Origin: Rathayibacter oskolensis
Lineage (GTDB): Bacteria > Actinomycetota > Actinomycetes > Actinomycetales > Microbacteriaceae
NCBI RefSeq assembly: GCF_900177245.1
Contig: NZ_FXBM01000001.1
Coordinates: forward strand, 62,001 to 126,000
Direction of reading: 5' to 3'
DNA length: 64,000 nucleotides
Shown here: positions 7,485-15,885 of the stretch, piece after piece
How positions within the stretch are numbered: the first letter of the stretch is position 1
How the letters are laid out: the number at the start of each line of letters is the position of its first letter
Notes under the pieces: generated by a model
Databases searched by the model: none
What the model saw: the letters and a program-made list of their open reading frames with translations, nothing else
What the model was told of the DNA's origin: nothing
Translations under genes and position numbers: made by a program

Positions 7485-7916
7485 GTGGCCCCCTCGAACG
7501 CCTGCCTGATCCTCGCCGACCGCGTCGACGCGCTCGCCGCGTCGTCGCCGCCTCCCCGCGCGCTGATCCGCTCGGTCGCGACCGAGGTCGCGGGCATCCG
7601 GCCCGGCCCCCTCGGCGCGATCGACCTGCTCGGCGGCGGCCGCAACCGGATCCGCGGCCGGGGTTTCCTCGGTCCGTACGACGACGGGACCCGCGGCCAG
7701 GCTCGGCACTTCGCCGGAGTCGCGGGGGCGACGCTCTACCTCGGCGGTGGACTCGCCCGCCTGTTCCTGCGCACGGCCGGCGGCGACAGGAAGGGCTCCG
7801 CGGACGACCGCCTCACCCGTCGCGCGGTTGAGTGGAGTCGCCTCCTGCGCCGGGGCGAGCTGGCGGGCTCCGAGGCGGGGGAGTGGATCCGCCGAGAGGT
7901 CTGCGCCTGCGGCTGA
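7485..7916 (+). CDS. Conserved-looking hypothetical protein, 143 aa
   Basis: I do not recognise this protein. It starts at GTG 7485 and reads as a genuine gene by its GC3-rich codon use and lack of stops. Features are an N-terminal helix, a glycine-rich centre (LLGGGRNRIRGRGFLGPYDDGTRGQARHFAG), a short apolar segment (ATLYLGGGLARLFL) and a C-terminus ending REVCACG. There is no signal peptide or clear membrane helix. It sits between abfA (divergent) and the LacI gene (convergent, shared hairpin at 7910-7937). No function is proposed. Confidence 0.6.
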   Translation: MAPSNACLILADRVDALAASSPPPRALIRSVATEVAGIRPGPLGAIDLLGGGRNRIRGRGFLGPYDDGTRGQARHFAGVAGATLYLGGGLARLFLRTAGGDRKGSADDRLTRRAVEWSRLLRRGELAGSEAGEWIRREVCACG

Positions 7917-7937
7917 GCGGCCGCGCCGGCTCAGCCG
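7910..7937. terminator. Bidirectional hairpin across two convergent stop codons
   Basis: CGGCTGAGC (7910-7918) pairs with GCTCAGCCG (7929-7937), a 9-base stem with a 10-base GC-rich loop. The stem contains both stop codons: TGA of the hypothetical gene at 7914-7916 and TGA of the LacI gene at 7931-7933. No T-run is present. Confidence 0.6.
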
Positions 7938-8941
7938 GCAGCGCTCGACTCCCGGGGCACGACGGTGAAGGAGGCCTCGTGCAGCCCGGGCGACGAGGTC
8001 GCGCTGCCGTCGATCCGCGACTGGAGGACGTCGACGGCGGTCTGCGCGATCTCGTCCCGGCCGGAGTCGACGCTCGAGAGGCTGGGTGAGGAGTAGCGCG
8101 CCTCGTCGATGTCGTCGAAGCCGATCACGGCCACGTCCTCGGGTACCCGCACGCCCGCCTCCTGGAGCGCGCGGATCGCGCCGAGCGCCAGGGTGTCGTT
8201 GAGGGCGAAGACGCCGTCGAAGGCGAGACCGGAGTCGAGGATCCGCCGCATCGCCTCGGCCCCGCCCGAGCGGCGCCACGGCCCCGAGGCGCCGATGAGC
8301 CGGTCGTCGGGGGCGATCCCCGCGGCGGCGAGTGCCTCGCGGTAGCCCTGCAGGCGGAGCGAGGCCGAGCTCACCCCGCTGTCGGCGTGCGAGCCGAGGG
8401 CGACGATCCTCGTGCGCCCCGCCTCGAGGAGGTGCGCGGTCGCGGCCCGGGCGGCGGCGACGTTCTGCATCGTCACGTGGTCGGTGCGGTCGGTGAAGAT
8501 GCGCTCGCCGAGCAGGACGAGCGGGAAGTCCACCGCGAGCGCCTCCTCGTCGGCGCTGCCGAGTCCGAGCGGGCTGAAGAGCAGTCCGTCGGTGAGCTGC
8601 CGCCGCGCGCTGGTGAGGACGCTCCGCTCGCGCTCGGGGTCGCCCTCGGTCTGCTCGATCAGCACGGTGAGGCCGCGCCTGTCGGCGGCGCGCATGACGC
8701 TGTCGGCGAGCTCGGCGAAGTAGGGGAGGCTCAGCTCGGGCAGGGCGAGACCGATCACGCCGGTGCGACCCCGGCGGAGGCTGCGCGCCGAGAGGTTGGG
8801 CCGGTAGCCGAGCTCGGCGATCGCCGCCTCGACGCGCGCCCGCGTCGCGGGGCGGATGTGCGGGTAGTCGTTGATGACGTTCGACACCGTCTTGATCGAG
8901 ACGTCGGCGACGCGGGCGACGTCGTGCAGGGTGACGGCCAC
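7931..8941 (-). CDS. LacI-family transcriptional regulator
   Basis: This 336-residue protein has an N-terminal LacI helix-turn-helix (TLHDVARVADVSIKTVSNVINDYPHIRPATRARVEAAIAELGYRPN in outline) and the hinge NLSARSLRRGRTGVIGL. A periplasmic-binding-protein-like effector domain follows, ending with DVAVIGFDDIDEARYSSPSLSSV. The start is GTG 8941, preceded at 3 bases by AGGAGG. The usual effector of the family is a sugar. Its nearest metabolic gene is abfA, which carries an AACGTT-centred site, so arabinoside control is the simplest role; control of the fructan operators is possible. It converges with the 7485-7916 gene. Confidence 0.9.
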   Translation of the reverse strand: MAVTLHDVARVADVSIKTVSNVINDYPHIRPATRARVEAAIAELGYRPNLSARSLRRGRTGVIGLALPELSLPYFAELADSVMRAADRRGLTVLIEQTEGDPERERSVLTSARRQLTDGLLFSPLGLGSADEEALAVDFPLVLLGERIFTDRTDHVTMQNVAAARAATAHLLEAGRTRIVALGSHADSGVSSASLRLQGYREALAAAGIAPDDRLIGASGPWRRSGGAEAMRRILDSGLAFDGVFALNDTLALGAIRALQEAGVRVPEDVAVIGFDDIDEARYSSPSLSSVDSGRDEIAQTAVDVLQSRIDGSATSSPGLHEASFTVVPRESSAAG

Positions 8942-9034
8942 GGTCCTCCTCCGCTCGGCCTCCCACGCTACAAGCCCCGGTGCCGGCCGGTCGCGACCCC
9001 GAGCGGTCAGGGCGGGAGCTGCGCCGACGCGATT

Positions 9035-9051
9035 TTGACAATCGTTATCAA
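9035..9051. promoter_or_regulatory. Zur box in the znu promoter
   Basis: TTGACAATCGTTATCAA is a near-perfect inverted repeat of the Fur/Zur kind (TTGAtAACGATTgTCAA on the other strand). Its first six bases are also a consensus -35 (TTGACA), so repressor binding would block polymerase. It lies 60 bases upstream of znuA, and zur is the last gene of the cluster. Zinc-dependent autoregulation is the natural reading. Confidence 0.75.
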
Positions 9052-9110
9052 TAGTGGCTACCGTGGGGCCACACCGACCGTCCGACTCCGGACCTAGATT
9101 GGCTCTCCCC

Positions 9111-10169
9111 GTGAACACCTCCTCGGCGATCACCCGCACCGTGACGACCCGCACCCCGAAGCACGACACTTCGAAGCACGACACTCCGAAGCGCCGCACG
9201 CCCGCCCTCGCGGCCCTGCTTGGCGCCACCGTCCTCGCCCTGTCCGCCTGCTCGGGCACCGGCGCCGCCTCCGACACCGCGAGCGACGGCGGCCCCGTCC
9301 GCATCGTCGCCTCCACCGACGTCTACGGCGACCTCGCCCAGAGCGTCGGCGGCGACCTGGTCGAGGTCACCAGCATCATCGACAGCCCCGACAAGGACCC
9401 GCACGAGTACGAGGCGACCGCCCGCGACCAGCTCGCCCTCTCGGACGCCGCGCTCGTGATCGAGAACGGCGGAGGCTACGACTCCTTCATCGAGCCCATG
9501 CTCGACGCCGCCTCCTCGGACGCCGCCGTGATCACCGCGACGGTCGCCGCCGGGCTCGAGGACGAGCACGACCACGAGGGCGAGGGCGAGGACGCCCACG
9601 ACGACACCGACGCCCACGACGACACCGACGGCCACGAGCACGCCGACTACAACGAGCACGTCTGGTACGACCTCGCCGCCGTGCGCGACGTGGTGACCGT
9701 GATCGGCGACCAGCTCTCGACGATCGACCCCGCGAACACGGCCACCTACACGGCGAACGTGCAGACCCTCGGCGGCCAGATCGACGCCCTCGTCCAGCGT
9801 CAGGGCGAGCTGTCGGGCACGCTGGGCGGCCGATCGATCGCGATCACCGAGCCGGTGCCCCTCTACCTCACCGATGCCCTCGGGCTCGTGAACGAGACTC
9901 CGGAGGCGTTCAGCGAAGCGATCGAGGAGGGCACCGACGTGCCGGCGACCACGCTGCAGGACACCCTCGCGCTCTTCTCGGACGGGACCGTCGACGCCCT
10001 GGTCTACAACGAGCAGACCGAGGGGGCGCAGACCGACGCCGTGCTCGACGCGGCGGAGCAGGCCGGGATCCCCGCGGTCGGCGTCACCGAGACGCTGCCC
10101 GAGGGCGACGGCTACGTCGCCTGGATGACGGCGAACCTCGACGCGCTCGAGGGGGCGCTCTCGTCGTGA
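9111..10169 (+). CDS. znuA: Zinc ABC transporter substrate-binding lipoprotein ZnuA-type
   Basis: This 352-residue cluster A-I metal-binding protein has a lipobox LSAC (Cys47) after an unusually long charged n-region of about 30 residues containing repeated KHDT. The ligand and backbone motifs are DVYGDLAQSVGGD, DPHEYEATARDQLALSDAALVIENGGGYDSF, NEHVWYDL and ITEPVPLYLTDALGL. A His/Asp-rich loop (about residues 150-183, DEHDHEGEGEDAHDDTD... HEHADYNEH) is typical of zinc importers. It captures Zn(II) outside the membrane for ZnuBC. GTG 9111 is chosen because no later start leaves an intact signal. Its stop overlaps znuC by 4 bases, and the Zur box lies upstream. Confidence 0.93.
   Translation: MNTSSAITRTVTTRTPKHDTSKHDTPKRRTPALAALLGATVLALSACSGTGAASDTASDGGPVRIVASTDVYGDLAQSVGGDLVEVTSIIDSPDKDPHEYEATARDQLALSDAALVIENGGGYDSFIEPMLDAASSDAAVITATVAAGLEDEHDHEGEGEDAHDDTDAHDDTDGHEHADYNEHVWYDLAAVRDVVTVIGDQLSTIDPANTATYTANVQTLGGQIDALVQRQGELSGTLGGRSIAITEPVPLYLTDALGLVNETPEAFSEAIEEGTDVPATTLQDTLALFSDGTVDALVYNEQTEGAQTDAVLDAAEQAGIPAVGVTETLPEGDGYVAWMTANLDALEGALSS
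9157..9201 (+). repeat. Three 15-base tandem units in the znuA signal region
   Basis: CGAAGCACGACACTT (9157-9171), CGAAGCACGACACTC (9172-9186) and the diverged CGAAGCGCCGCACGC (9187-9201) repeat in frame. They encode the PKHDTSKHDTPKRRT part of the lipoprotein n-region. The two first copies differ by one base, so the duplication is recent. Confidence 0.85.
9591..9644 (+). repeat. 18-base tandem repeat coding the zinc-binding His/Asp loop
   Basis: GACGCCCACGACGACACC occurs exactly twice (9591-9608, 9609-9626), followed by a related third unit (GACGGCCACGAGCACGCC, 9627-9644). Each unit encodes a six-residue block such as DAHDDT. Copy-number change would lengthen or shorten the metal-binding loop without a frameshift. 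Confidence 0.85.
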
Positions 10170-11020
10170 CCTCGACCTCGCCGTCCGGGCCCGTCTCCGA
10201 GGAGGCGGGCCCCTCGGTGCTGCAGCTTCGCGGCGCCGGGCTCCGCTTCGGCGACCGCGAGCTCTGGAGCGGCGTCGACCTCGACGTGCGGGCGGGCGAG
10301 TTCATCGCCGTCCTCGGCGCGAACGGATCCGGCAAGACGAGTCTGCTCAAGGCCGTGCTCGGGCAGCAGCCGCTGAGCGCGGGCGAGCTGAGGGTGCTCG
10401 GCGGCCCGGTGCACCGCGGCAACCGCCGCATCGGCTATGTCCCCCAGCAGAAGCTCGCGGACGACGGCACGCCGCTGCGGGCGCGCGATCTCATCGGCCT
10501 GGGCATCGACGGCCACCGCTTCGGCCTGCCGCTCCCCTCGCGCTCGCGGCGGGCGCAGGTCGACGCGCTGCTCGCGGCGGTCGGCGCGAGCGGCTTCGGC
10601 GACGCCCCCATCGGCAGCCTCTCCGGAGGCGAGCAGCAGCGGGTCCGCGTCGGCCAGGCGCTCGCGGGCGACCCCGCGCTCCTGCTCTGCGACGAGCCCC
10701 TGATCGCGCTCGACCTCGCGCACCAGCGCGCGGTGAGCGAGCTGATCGACCGGCACCGGAGGGAGCGGAACCTCGGCGTCCTCTTCGTCACGCACGACGT
10801 GAATCCGGTGCTCGGGATGGTCGACCGGGTGCTCTACCTCGCCGGCGGCCGATTCCGCGTCGGCACACCCGACGAGGTGCTGCGCTCGGAGGTGCTCAGC
10901 GAGCTCTACGACGCCCCGGTCGACGTCATCCGCGCGCGCGGCCGCGTGATCGTGGTGGGCGCGCCCGACCACTCCCACGTGCACGAGCACGGTCACGCTC
11001 ACGAGGGCGAGCGCGCATGA
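10166..11020 (+). CDS. znuC: Zinc ABC transporter ATP-binding protein ZnuC-type
   Basis: This 284-residue ATPase has Walker A GANGSGKT (51-58), Q-loop VPQQK, signature LSGGEQQR (152-159), Walker B LLLCDEP and switch His (FVTHD). The C-terminus carries a His-rich tail (DHSHVHEHGHAHEG) that may sense or chelate zinc. Its GTG overlaps the znuA stop (GTGA), and its stop overlaps the znuB start (ATGA), so the three subunits are translationally coupled. It powers zinc import from the cytoplasmic face. Confidence 0.93.
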   Translation: MTSTSPSGPVSEEAGPSVLQLRGAGLRFGDRELWSGVDLDVRAGEFIAVLGANGSGKTSLLKAVLGQQPLSAGELRVLGGPVHRGNRRIGYVPQQKLADDGTPLRARDLIGLGIDGHRFGLPLPSRSRRAQVDALLAAVGASGFGDAPIGSLSGGEQQRVRVGQALAGDPALLLCDEPLIALDLAHQRAVSELIDRHRRERNLGVLFVTHDVNPVLGMVDRVLYLAGGRFRVGTPDEVLRSEVLSELYDAPVDVIRARGRVIVVGAPDHSHVHEHGHAHEGERA

Positions 11021-11892
11021 GCGACGACGTCTGGTCGCAGATCTTCGACTTCTCGGACTACGGCGCGCTGCTCGCGCTGCTGATGAACTCGGTCATCGCG
11101 GGAGCCGTGCTAGGCGTCGTGGGCGGGCTCATCGGCGTCTTCGTGATGTCGCGCGACATGGCGTTCGCGGTGCACGGGATCAGCGAGCTGTCGTTCGCCG
11201 GTGCCTCCGCGGGACTGCTGCTGGGCATCGGAGTGGTGCAGGGCTCGATCGTCGGCTCGCTCGTCGCCGCCCTGCTGATCGGGCTGCTCGGCACGCGCGC
11301 GAGAGACCGCAACTCGATCATCGCGGTGCTGATGCCGTTCGGCCTGGGCCTCGGGATCCTCTGCCTCGCGCTCTACCCGGGCCGCAGCGCGAACAAGTTC
11401 GGCCTGCTCACCGGGCAGATCGTCGCCGTCGACGACCCGCAGCTCGGCTGGCTGATCGCGATCTCGGTCGTGGTCGTGATCGGCCTCGCGCTGATCTGGC
11501 GACCCCTCACCTTCGCGAGCGTCGACGCCGACGTGGCGACCGCGCGCGGGATCCCGACGCGCGGCCTGTCGATCGCCTTCATGCTGCTGCTGGGTCTCGC
11601 CGTCGCCGTCTCGGTGCAGATCGTCGGCTCGCTGCTCGTCCTCGCGGTCCTGGTGACTCCCGCCGCCGCGGCTCTGCGGCTCTCGGCCTCGCCGATCGTG
11701 GTGCCGCTGCTCAGCGTGCTCTTCGCGGTCGGCTCCCTGGTCGGCGGGATCCTGCTGGCGCTCGGCGGCTCCGTGCCGATCAGCCCCTACGTCACCACGA
11801 TCTCGTTCACGATCTACGTGGTGTGCCGCATCGCCGGCCGCAAGGGCATCCGGAGGGGCCGCTCCCGGCCGGCCGTCGGGGCGGGCGCGTAG
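11017..11892 (+). CDS. znuB: Zinc ABC transporter permease ZnuB-type
   Basis: This 291-residue membrane protein has about eight hydrophobic segments and the ABC-3 family pattern (LMNSVIAGAVLGVVGGLIGVFVMSRDMAFAVHGISELSFAGASAGLLLG; later ALIWRPLTFASVDADVATARGIP). It forms the membrane channel with ZnuC. ATG overlaps the znuC stop by 4 bases. It ends one base before the zur start, so zur is probably in the same transcript. Confidence 0.93.
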   Translation: MSDDVWSQIFDFSDYGALLALLMNSVIAGAVLGVVGGLIGVFVMSRDMAFAVHGISELSFAGASAGLLLGIGVVQGSIVGSLVAALLIGLLGTRARDRNSIIAVLMPFGLGLGILCLALYPGRSANKFGLLTGQIVAVDDPQLGWLIAISVVVVIGLALIWRPLTFASVDADVATARGIPTRGLSIAFMLLLGLAVAVSVQIVGSLLVLAVLVTPAAAALRLSASPIVVPLLSVLFAVGSLVGGILLALGGSVPISPYVTTISFTIYVVCRIAGRKGIRRGRSRPAVGAGA

Positions 11893-11893
11893 C

Positions 11894-12319
11894 GTGGCCG
11901 GCGGGATGCGGAAGGACGGTGGCCCGGTGGTCAAGCGGAACACGTGGCAGCGCGAGGCCGTGCGCGAGGCGCTGACGGGGCGCGACGACTTCGTGAGCGC
12001 GCAGGGTCTGCACAGCGCGCTGCACGCCTCCGGATCGCCGATCGGACTCGCGACCGTCTATCGAGCGCTCTCGGACCTCGCGGGGGAGGGCGAGGCCGAC
12101 TCGCTGCAGTCGCCCGAGGGCGAGAGCCTCTACCGCGCGTGCACGCCCGGCACGCACCACCACCACCTGATCTGCCGGCGCTGCGGACTCACGGTCGAGA
12201 TCGCGGCCGACGAGGTCGAGACCTGGGCGCGCTCCGTCGCGGCGCAGAACGGATTCACCGACGCGCACCACGTCGTCGACGTCTTCGGCCTCTGCGCGGA
12301 CTGCACGCGCGCGCTCTGA
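11894..12319 (+). CDS. zur: Fur-family zinc uptake regulator Zur
   Basis: This 141-residue Fur-family protein has an N-terminal winged helix (NTWQREAVREALTGRDDFVSAQGLHSALHASG, GLATVYRALSDLAGEG). The dimerisation domain has the regulatory metal ligands HHHHLICRRCG and the structural second CxxC (CADC) near the C-terminus. With zinc bound it should repress the operon through the box at 9035-9051. The GTG at 11894 is just after the znuB stop; an internal GTG at VVKRN would also be plausible and removes 12 residues. The position at the end of the zinc operon supports Zur over Fur or PerR. Confidence 0.9.
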   Translation: MAGGMRKDGGPVVKRNTWQREAVREALTGRDDFVSAQGLHSALHASGSPIGLATVYRALSDLAGEGEADSLQSPEGESLYRACTPGTHHHHLICRRCGLTVEIAADEVETWARSVAAQNGFTDAHHVVDVFGLCADCTRAL

Positions 12320-12344
12320 TCCCGCGGAGCGGAGCGGAGCCCGG

Positions 12345-13010
12345 TCAGCCGACGGTGACGAGCGGGGGCACCGGACGCCGCGCCTGACGCAGCCAGACGA
12401 AGAAGCCGGTCAGCGTGAACGCGCCGTAGAAGACGTACATCAGGCCGGAGGCGTAGTAGCCCGCCGAGAACAGCAGCGGCACCCCGACGAGGTCGACCGC
12501 CACCCAGATCAGCCAGAACTCGACCCAGCCCTTGGCCATGCCGTACGTGGCCAGCAGCGACCCGACGAAGATCCACGCGTCGCTCCACACCGGCTCGTAC
12601 GAGCCGAGCGCGCGGAACACCGGAGTGAGCACCGCGGTGCCGCCGACCATCCCGGCCACCAGCAGACCGCGGGTACGCCAGGAGGCCCAGCGCGGCTCGA
12701 TCATGGTCGTCGCGGCGTCGGGGCGGTGCGTCCAGCGGTACCAGCCGTAGATGCTCACGATGATGAACATCACCTGGCGTCCCGCCTGGCCCAGGAGGTT
12801 GACGGGATTCGGGGTGTCGAACAGCGCGCCCATGAAGACGGTGAACAGCAGCACGTTGCCGACGAGGCCCACCGGCCACGCCCAGACCTTCCGGCGCATG
12901 CCGCCGAGGGCGCTGAGGAGCCCGAAGATGTTGCCGATGACCTCCCGCCAGAGGATCGTCTGGTCTCCGATCACGAGCTGCGCGTCGAACAGCCAGCGCA
13001 CGACGTCCAC
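12345..13010 (-). CDS. pnuC: Nicotinamide riboside transporter PnuC family
   Basis: This 221-residue protein has about seven hydrophobic segments and the PnuC hallmark IYGWYRWTHR (tryptophans in the permeation path), plus WPVGLVGNVLLFTVF and DAWIFVGSLLATYGMAKGWVEFWLIWVAVDL. It is a facilitator for nicotinamide riboside or a related vitamin precursor. GTG 13010 is preceded by GAGGGAG. There is no riboswitch-like leader in the 170 bases before it. It stands alone; its stop faces zur, 25 bases away. Members of this family also carry thiamine or riboflavin, so the substrate is likely but not certain. Confidence 0.87.
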   Translation of the reverse strand: MDVVRWLFDAQLVIGDQTILWREVIGNIFGLLSALGGMRRKVWAWPVGLVGNVLLFTVFMGALFDTPNPVNLLGQAGRQVMFIIVSIYGWYRWTHRPDAATTMIEPRWASWRTRGLLVAGMVGGTAVLTPVFRALGSYEPVWSDAWIFVGSLLATYGMAKGWVEFWLIWVAVDLVGVPLLFSAGYYASGLMYVFYGAFTLTGFFVWLRQARRPVPPLVTVG

Positions 13011-13185
13011 GTGGTCTCCCTCGGATCTGTTTCGAACCCACCCGTGCAACGACAGCGCGGGCCGGCCCATTCCGTCAGGGCAAGGCTCCCACGCCGATGT
13101 TTCGGCCGAGTACATCGCCGGGAGGTCGGAGCAGGGGAGCGCAACCGCCTGATGGGCCCGCTCCCTCCGCCCGTAGGCTGGCGGG

Positions 13186-14037
13186 ATGATCTCGCGGGTG
13201 CGCCTCCTCCTGGCCTCGTCGCACCCCGGGCCGACCCTCACGGTGACGGTCCTCGCGACCGTGATCGCGGCCGCCTCGGGCCACCCGCTCGGGACCGTGT
13301 TGCTGGTCGCCCTCGCGGTGCTCGCCGGGCAGCTCTCGATCGGGCTCGCGAACGACTGGATCGACGCCGATCGCGACCGGGCGGTCGGCCGCGCCGACAA
13401 GCCGGTCGCCCTCGGTCGGATCAGCGTCGGAGCAGTGCGTGCCGCCGCGTTCGGCACCGCGGCGGCGGCCGTGGTGCTCTCGCTCCTCCTCGGCCCGGTC
13501 GCGGCCGTCGCGCACCTGGTGCTCGTCGGCGCGGGCTGGGCCTACGACGCCGGGCTCAAGCGCACCGCGTGGTCGGTGGCTCCGTTCGTCGTCGCGTTCG
13601 GGCTGCTCCCGGTGGTGGCGGTCGCGGCGGGCGGCGGTCAGCTCCCCGCCTGGTGGGCGATCGCGACGGGCGCGGTGTTCGGAGTGGCGATCCACTGCAC
13701 GAACGTCCTCCCCGATCTCGTCGACGACGCGGCGACGGGGGTCCGCGGCTTCCCGCACCGGCTCGGGCTGAGGCTCTCGGGAGTCGTCGCGTTCGGCTCC
13801 CTCGTCGTCGCGGCCGTGCTGGTGCTGCTCGGGCAGCTCGTCGGCGACGAGCCGGTGCGCGGCGTCGGAGTCGCTCTCGCCGCTGTGGGCACCGCCGCGG
13901 TGGTCGTGCTCGCGGCCCTCGGCATCCGCCTCGTGACGACCGGGCCGCCGACCAGGACGCTGTTCCGGCTGGTGATCATCGCGTCGCTCGTGCTCGTGGT
14001 CGAGCTGGGCCTGTCGGGCGCGCGACTCGTCGCCTGA
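13186..14037 (+). CDS. UbiA-family prenyltransferase, integral membrane
   Basis: This 283-residue protein has about eight to nine hydrophobic segments. The first aspartate-rich motif reads NDWIDADRDRAVGRADKP (NDxxDxxxD type), and a second Asp site is NVLPDLVDDAATG. The conserved YDAGLKRTAWS loop is present. Enzymes of this family move a prenyl chain to an aromatic or sugar acceptor in the membrane. Whether it acts in menaquinone, lipid or secondary metabolism is not decided by context. It converges with an FAD monooxygenase, and the gap holds a 15-base triple repeat. Confidence 0.88.
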   Translation: MISRVRLLLASSHPGPTLTVTVLATVIAAASGHPLGTVLLVALAVLAGQLSIGLANDWIDADRDRAVGRADKPVALGRISVGAVRAAAFGTAAAAVVLSLLLGPVAAVAHLVLVGAGWAYDAGLKRTAWSVAPFVVAFGLLPVVAVAAGGGQLPAWWAIATGAVFGVAIHCTNVLPDLVDDAATGVRGFPHRLGLRLSGVVAFGSLVVAAVLVLLGQLVGDEPVRGVGVALAAVGTAAVVVLAALGIRLVTTGPPTRTLFRLVIIASLVLVVELGLSGARLVA

Positions 14038-14047
14038 GCGGCCGCTC

Positions 14048-14092
14048 CGGAGTCGCGCCGCACGGAGTCGCGCCGAGCGGAGTCGCGCCGCG
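14048..14092. repeat. Three 15-base direct repeats between convergent genes
   Basis: The unit CGGAGTCGCGCCG plus two variable bases occurs at 14048-14062, 14063-14077 and 14078-14092. It fills most of the gap between the UbiA-like stop (14037) and the monooxygenase stop (14096). The units are too short and spacerless to be CRISPR. No role is evident. Confidence 0.8.
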
Positions 14093-14095
14093 CGG

Positions 14096-15280
14096 TCAGG
14101 ACCAGCGCATCGCGTAGACCCGAGCGAGCAGCTCGCCCGTGGGCAGCGCCAGGGCCGATCGCAGCGCCGCTTCCCGGCCGAGCAGCGCGAGGCCGCCGGC
14201 CGGACGCCCGAGCGCCATGTTCGCCTCCGCCTGCCGCGCCGCACGACCCGCGACGACGCTCCGGCGTCGCGCGAAGGCGGGCCACGGCCCCTCGGCACCG
14301 GTGCGGACGGCGTCGGCCAGGATCGGCGCGAGCTCGGCGGCGTCGAGCCAGCCGAGGTTCATCCCCTGCCCGCCGATCGGGCTGATCTCGTGCGCCGCGT
14401 CGCCGATCAGCACGACCCTGCCGACTCCGGTGCGCTCGGCGGCGCGGCGGCGGACCCGGAAGCCGCTGGTCATCGTGCAGCTCGCCGGGTCGGGGGCCGC
14501 GCCGGTCCGCGCGCGCACGATGGAGGCGAGCGCCTCCGCCGCCTGCGGGTCGGGCTCGGGCCCCCAGGCCGGGTCTCCCGCATCGCCGTCGGCCCGGAGA
14601 GCGACGTACCGCCTCCGCCCGCCCGGCAGCGGGAACGACTCGACGACGCCGGCCGGGCCGACGTCGACCAGCGCCGACGACAGCCACGAGGCCTCCTCGG
14701 GGTCGGCGAAATCGCCCATGAGGTAGCGGTCGGGGTAGTCGCGGCCGGTGGTCGCGATGCCGAGCAGCTCGCGCACGGTGCTGCGCGCCCCGTCGGCGCC
14801 GACGACGAACGACGCGCTGATCGCGACGCCTCCGCCGCTCTGGTCGGTGCCGGTGACCTCGACGCGGTCGCGGTGCCGCCGCAGCGCGGTCACCGCGACA
14901 CCCGGCCGCAGCGCCCCCGGATCGAGCGCGAGCAGGCGATCGCGGAGGATCGCCTCCGTGCGCTGCTGGTCGAGCGTGACGACGTAGGGGTGCGTGCTCG
15001 AGGCCCGCGCGAACGACAGGGTGCCGAGGGTGCGCCCGCGGCTGCGCGCGACACCCTGCCGCACCAGGGCGGCCTCGGCCAGCACCGGCCCTGCGGCGTC
15101 GATGGCCGCGAACGCGTCGAGCGACGGCGGGTGGATGCCGATCGCGCGCGATCCCGCAGGCACGTCGGTGCGCCGCTCCCAGACCTGCACCGCGACCCCC
15201 GCGCGGGCGAGCAGCGCGCCGAGGAACACCCCGACCGGCCCACCGCCGACCACGAGCACGTCCGTCCGCGATGCCGCCAC
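14096..15280 (-). CDS. FAD-dependent monooxygenase (PHBH/group A type)
   Basis: This 394-residue flavoprotein has the Rossmann FAD motif VLVVGGGPVGVFLGALLARAG at the N-terminus, the DG motif VVGADGARSTVR and the GD motif VLIGDAAHEISPIGGQGMNLG. These are the three signatures of group A aromatic hydroxylases, which use NAD(P)H and oxygen. There is no signal peptide. The length is that of class A hydroxylases acting on small phenolics or polyketide/quinone-type molecules. GTG 15280 is the start. It faces the UbiA-like gene, so a link to prenylated quinones is possible but unproven. Confidence 0.88.
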   Translation of the reverse strand: MAASRTDVLVVGGGPVGVFLGALLARAGVAVQVWERRTDVPAGSRAIGIHPPSLDAFAAIDAAGPVLAEAALVRQGVARSRGRTLGTLSFARASSTHPYVVTLDQQRTEAILRDRLLALDPGALRPGVAVTALRRHRDRVEVTGTDQSGGGVAISASFVVGADGARSTVRELLGIATTGRDYPDRYLMGDFADPEEASWLSSALVDVGPAGVVESFPLPGGRRRYVALRADGDAGDPAWGPEPDPQAAEALASIVRARTGAAPDPASCTMTSGFRVRRRAAERTGVGRVVLIGDAAHEISPIGGQGMNLGWLDAAELAPILADAVRTGAEGPWPAFARRRSVVAGRAARQAEANMALGRPAGGLALLGREAALRSALALPTGELLARVYAMRWS

Positions 15281-15320
15281 GGGTCGAGCCTACGGACGGG
15301 GATGCCCGAAGTGGTGCGCG

Positions 15321-15857
15321 TCAGCCCCGCCGCCACCAGCGTCGGCGACGCGGGGGCTCCGGCTCGACCACGGCGGCCCGCCTCGCGGCCCGGCGCTCCG
15401 ACCACGCCGCGACCTCGGCGTCGACGTCGCGCAGCGGTGTCACCACCGGCGGGCCGCCGAGCAGCTGCCGCCGCGCCTCGACGACCCGGCTGTTGAAGTC
15501 GACGAGCATCGCTCGGACCTCGGACTCGCGGTTGAGGCGGTCGAGGTCGCCGTCCAGCCGCCGGTCCTCCGCACGCAGGAGGAACGCTGCCGGCCCGAGC
15601 CCGGTGAGGTTCTCGGTCTCGATCTTGCGGCGGATCCACCAGTCCGGATCGTGCGAGGCGCCGAGGCCCTGGAGCGGCTTGCCGGCTCCCGGGAGGTCGT
15701 CGAACTCCCCGCGCCGGATGGCCTGCTGGATCGTCGTCTCGATGAACGCGGCCCGGTCCTCCGCGTTCTCCGGCAGGGAGCCGGCGGTGGAGTCGTCACC
15801 GGCACCCCGCTCGGCGGCGTAGCGCGCGGCCCTGTCCCTGGCGTCGGACACGGTCAC
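15321..15857 (-). CDS. DUF1992 (DnaJ-C28-like) domain protein
   Basis: This 178-residue protein contains the DUF1992 core: IETTIQQAIRRGEFDDLPGAGKPLQGLG followed by DPDWWIRRKI and a helical region with LRAEDRRLDGDL. The C-terminus is Arg/Trp-rich (PPRRRRWWRRG). Homologues occur in many bacteria and in human DNAJC28; their function is unknown. ATG/GTG 15857 follows an AGGAGGTGACC ribosome site. Confidence 0.85.
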   Translation of the reverse strand: MTVSDARDRAARYAAERGAGDDSTAGSLPENAEDRAAFIETTIQQAIRRGEFDDLPGAGKPLQGLGASHDPDWWIRRKIETENLTGLGPAAFLLRAEDRRLDGDLDRLNRESEVRAMLVDFNSRVVEARRQLLGGPPVVTPLRDVDAEVAAWSERRAARRAAVVEPEPPRRRRWWRRG

Positions 15858-15885
15858 CTCCTGTGCTCTCGAATGCGGGCGCGAC

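Noticed and set aside
13011-13185. Riboswitch (NAD, TPP or preQ1) upstream of pnuC
   Set aside because: No conserved core elements were recognisable in the leader on either strand.
14048-14092. CRISPR-like repeat
   Set aside because: Units are 15 bases with no spacers, only three copies, and no cas genes in the window.
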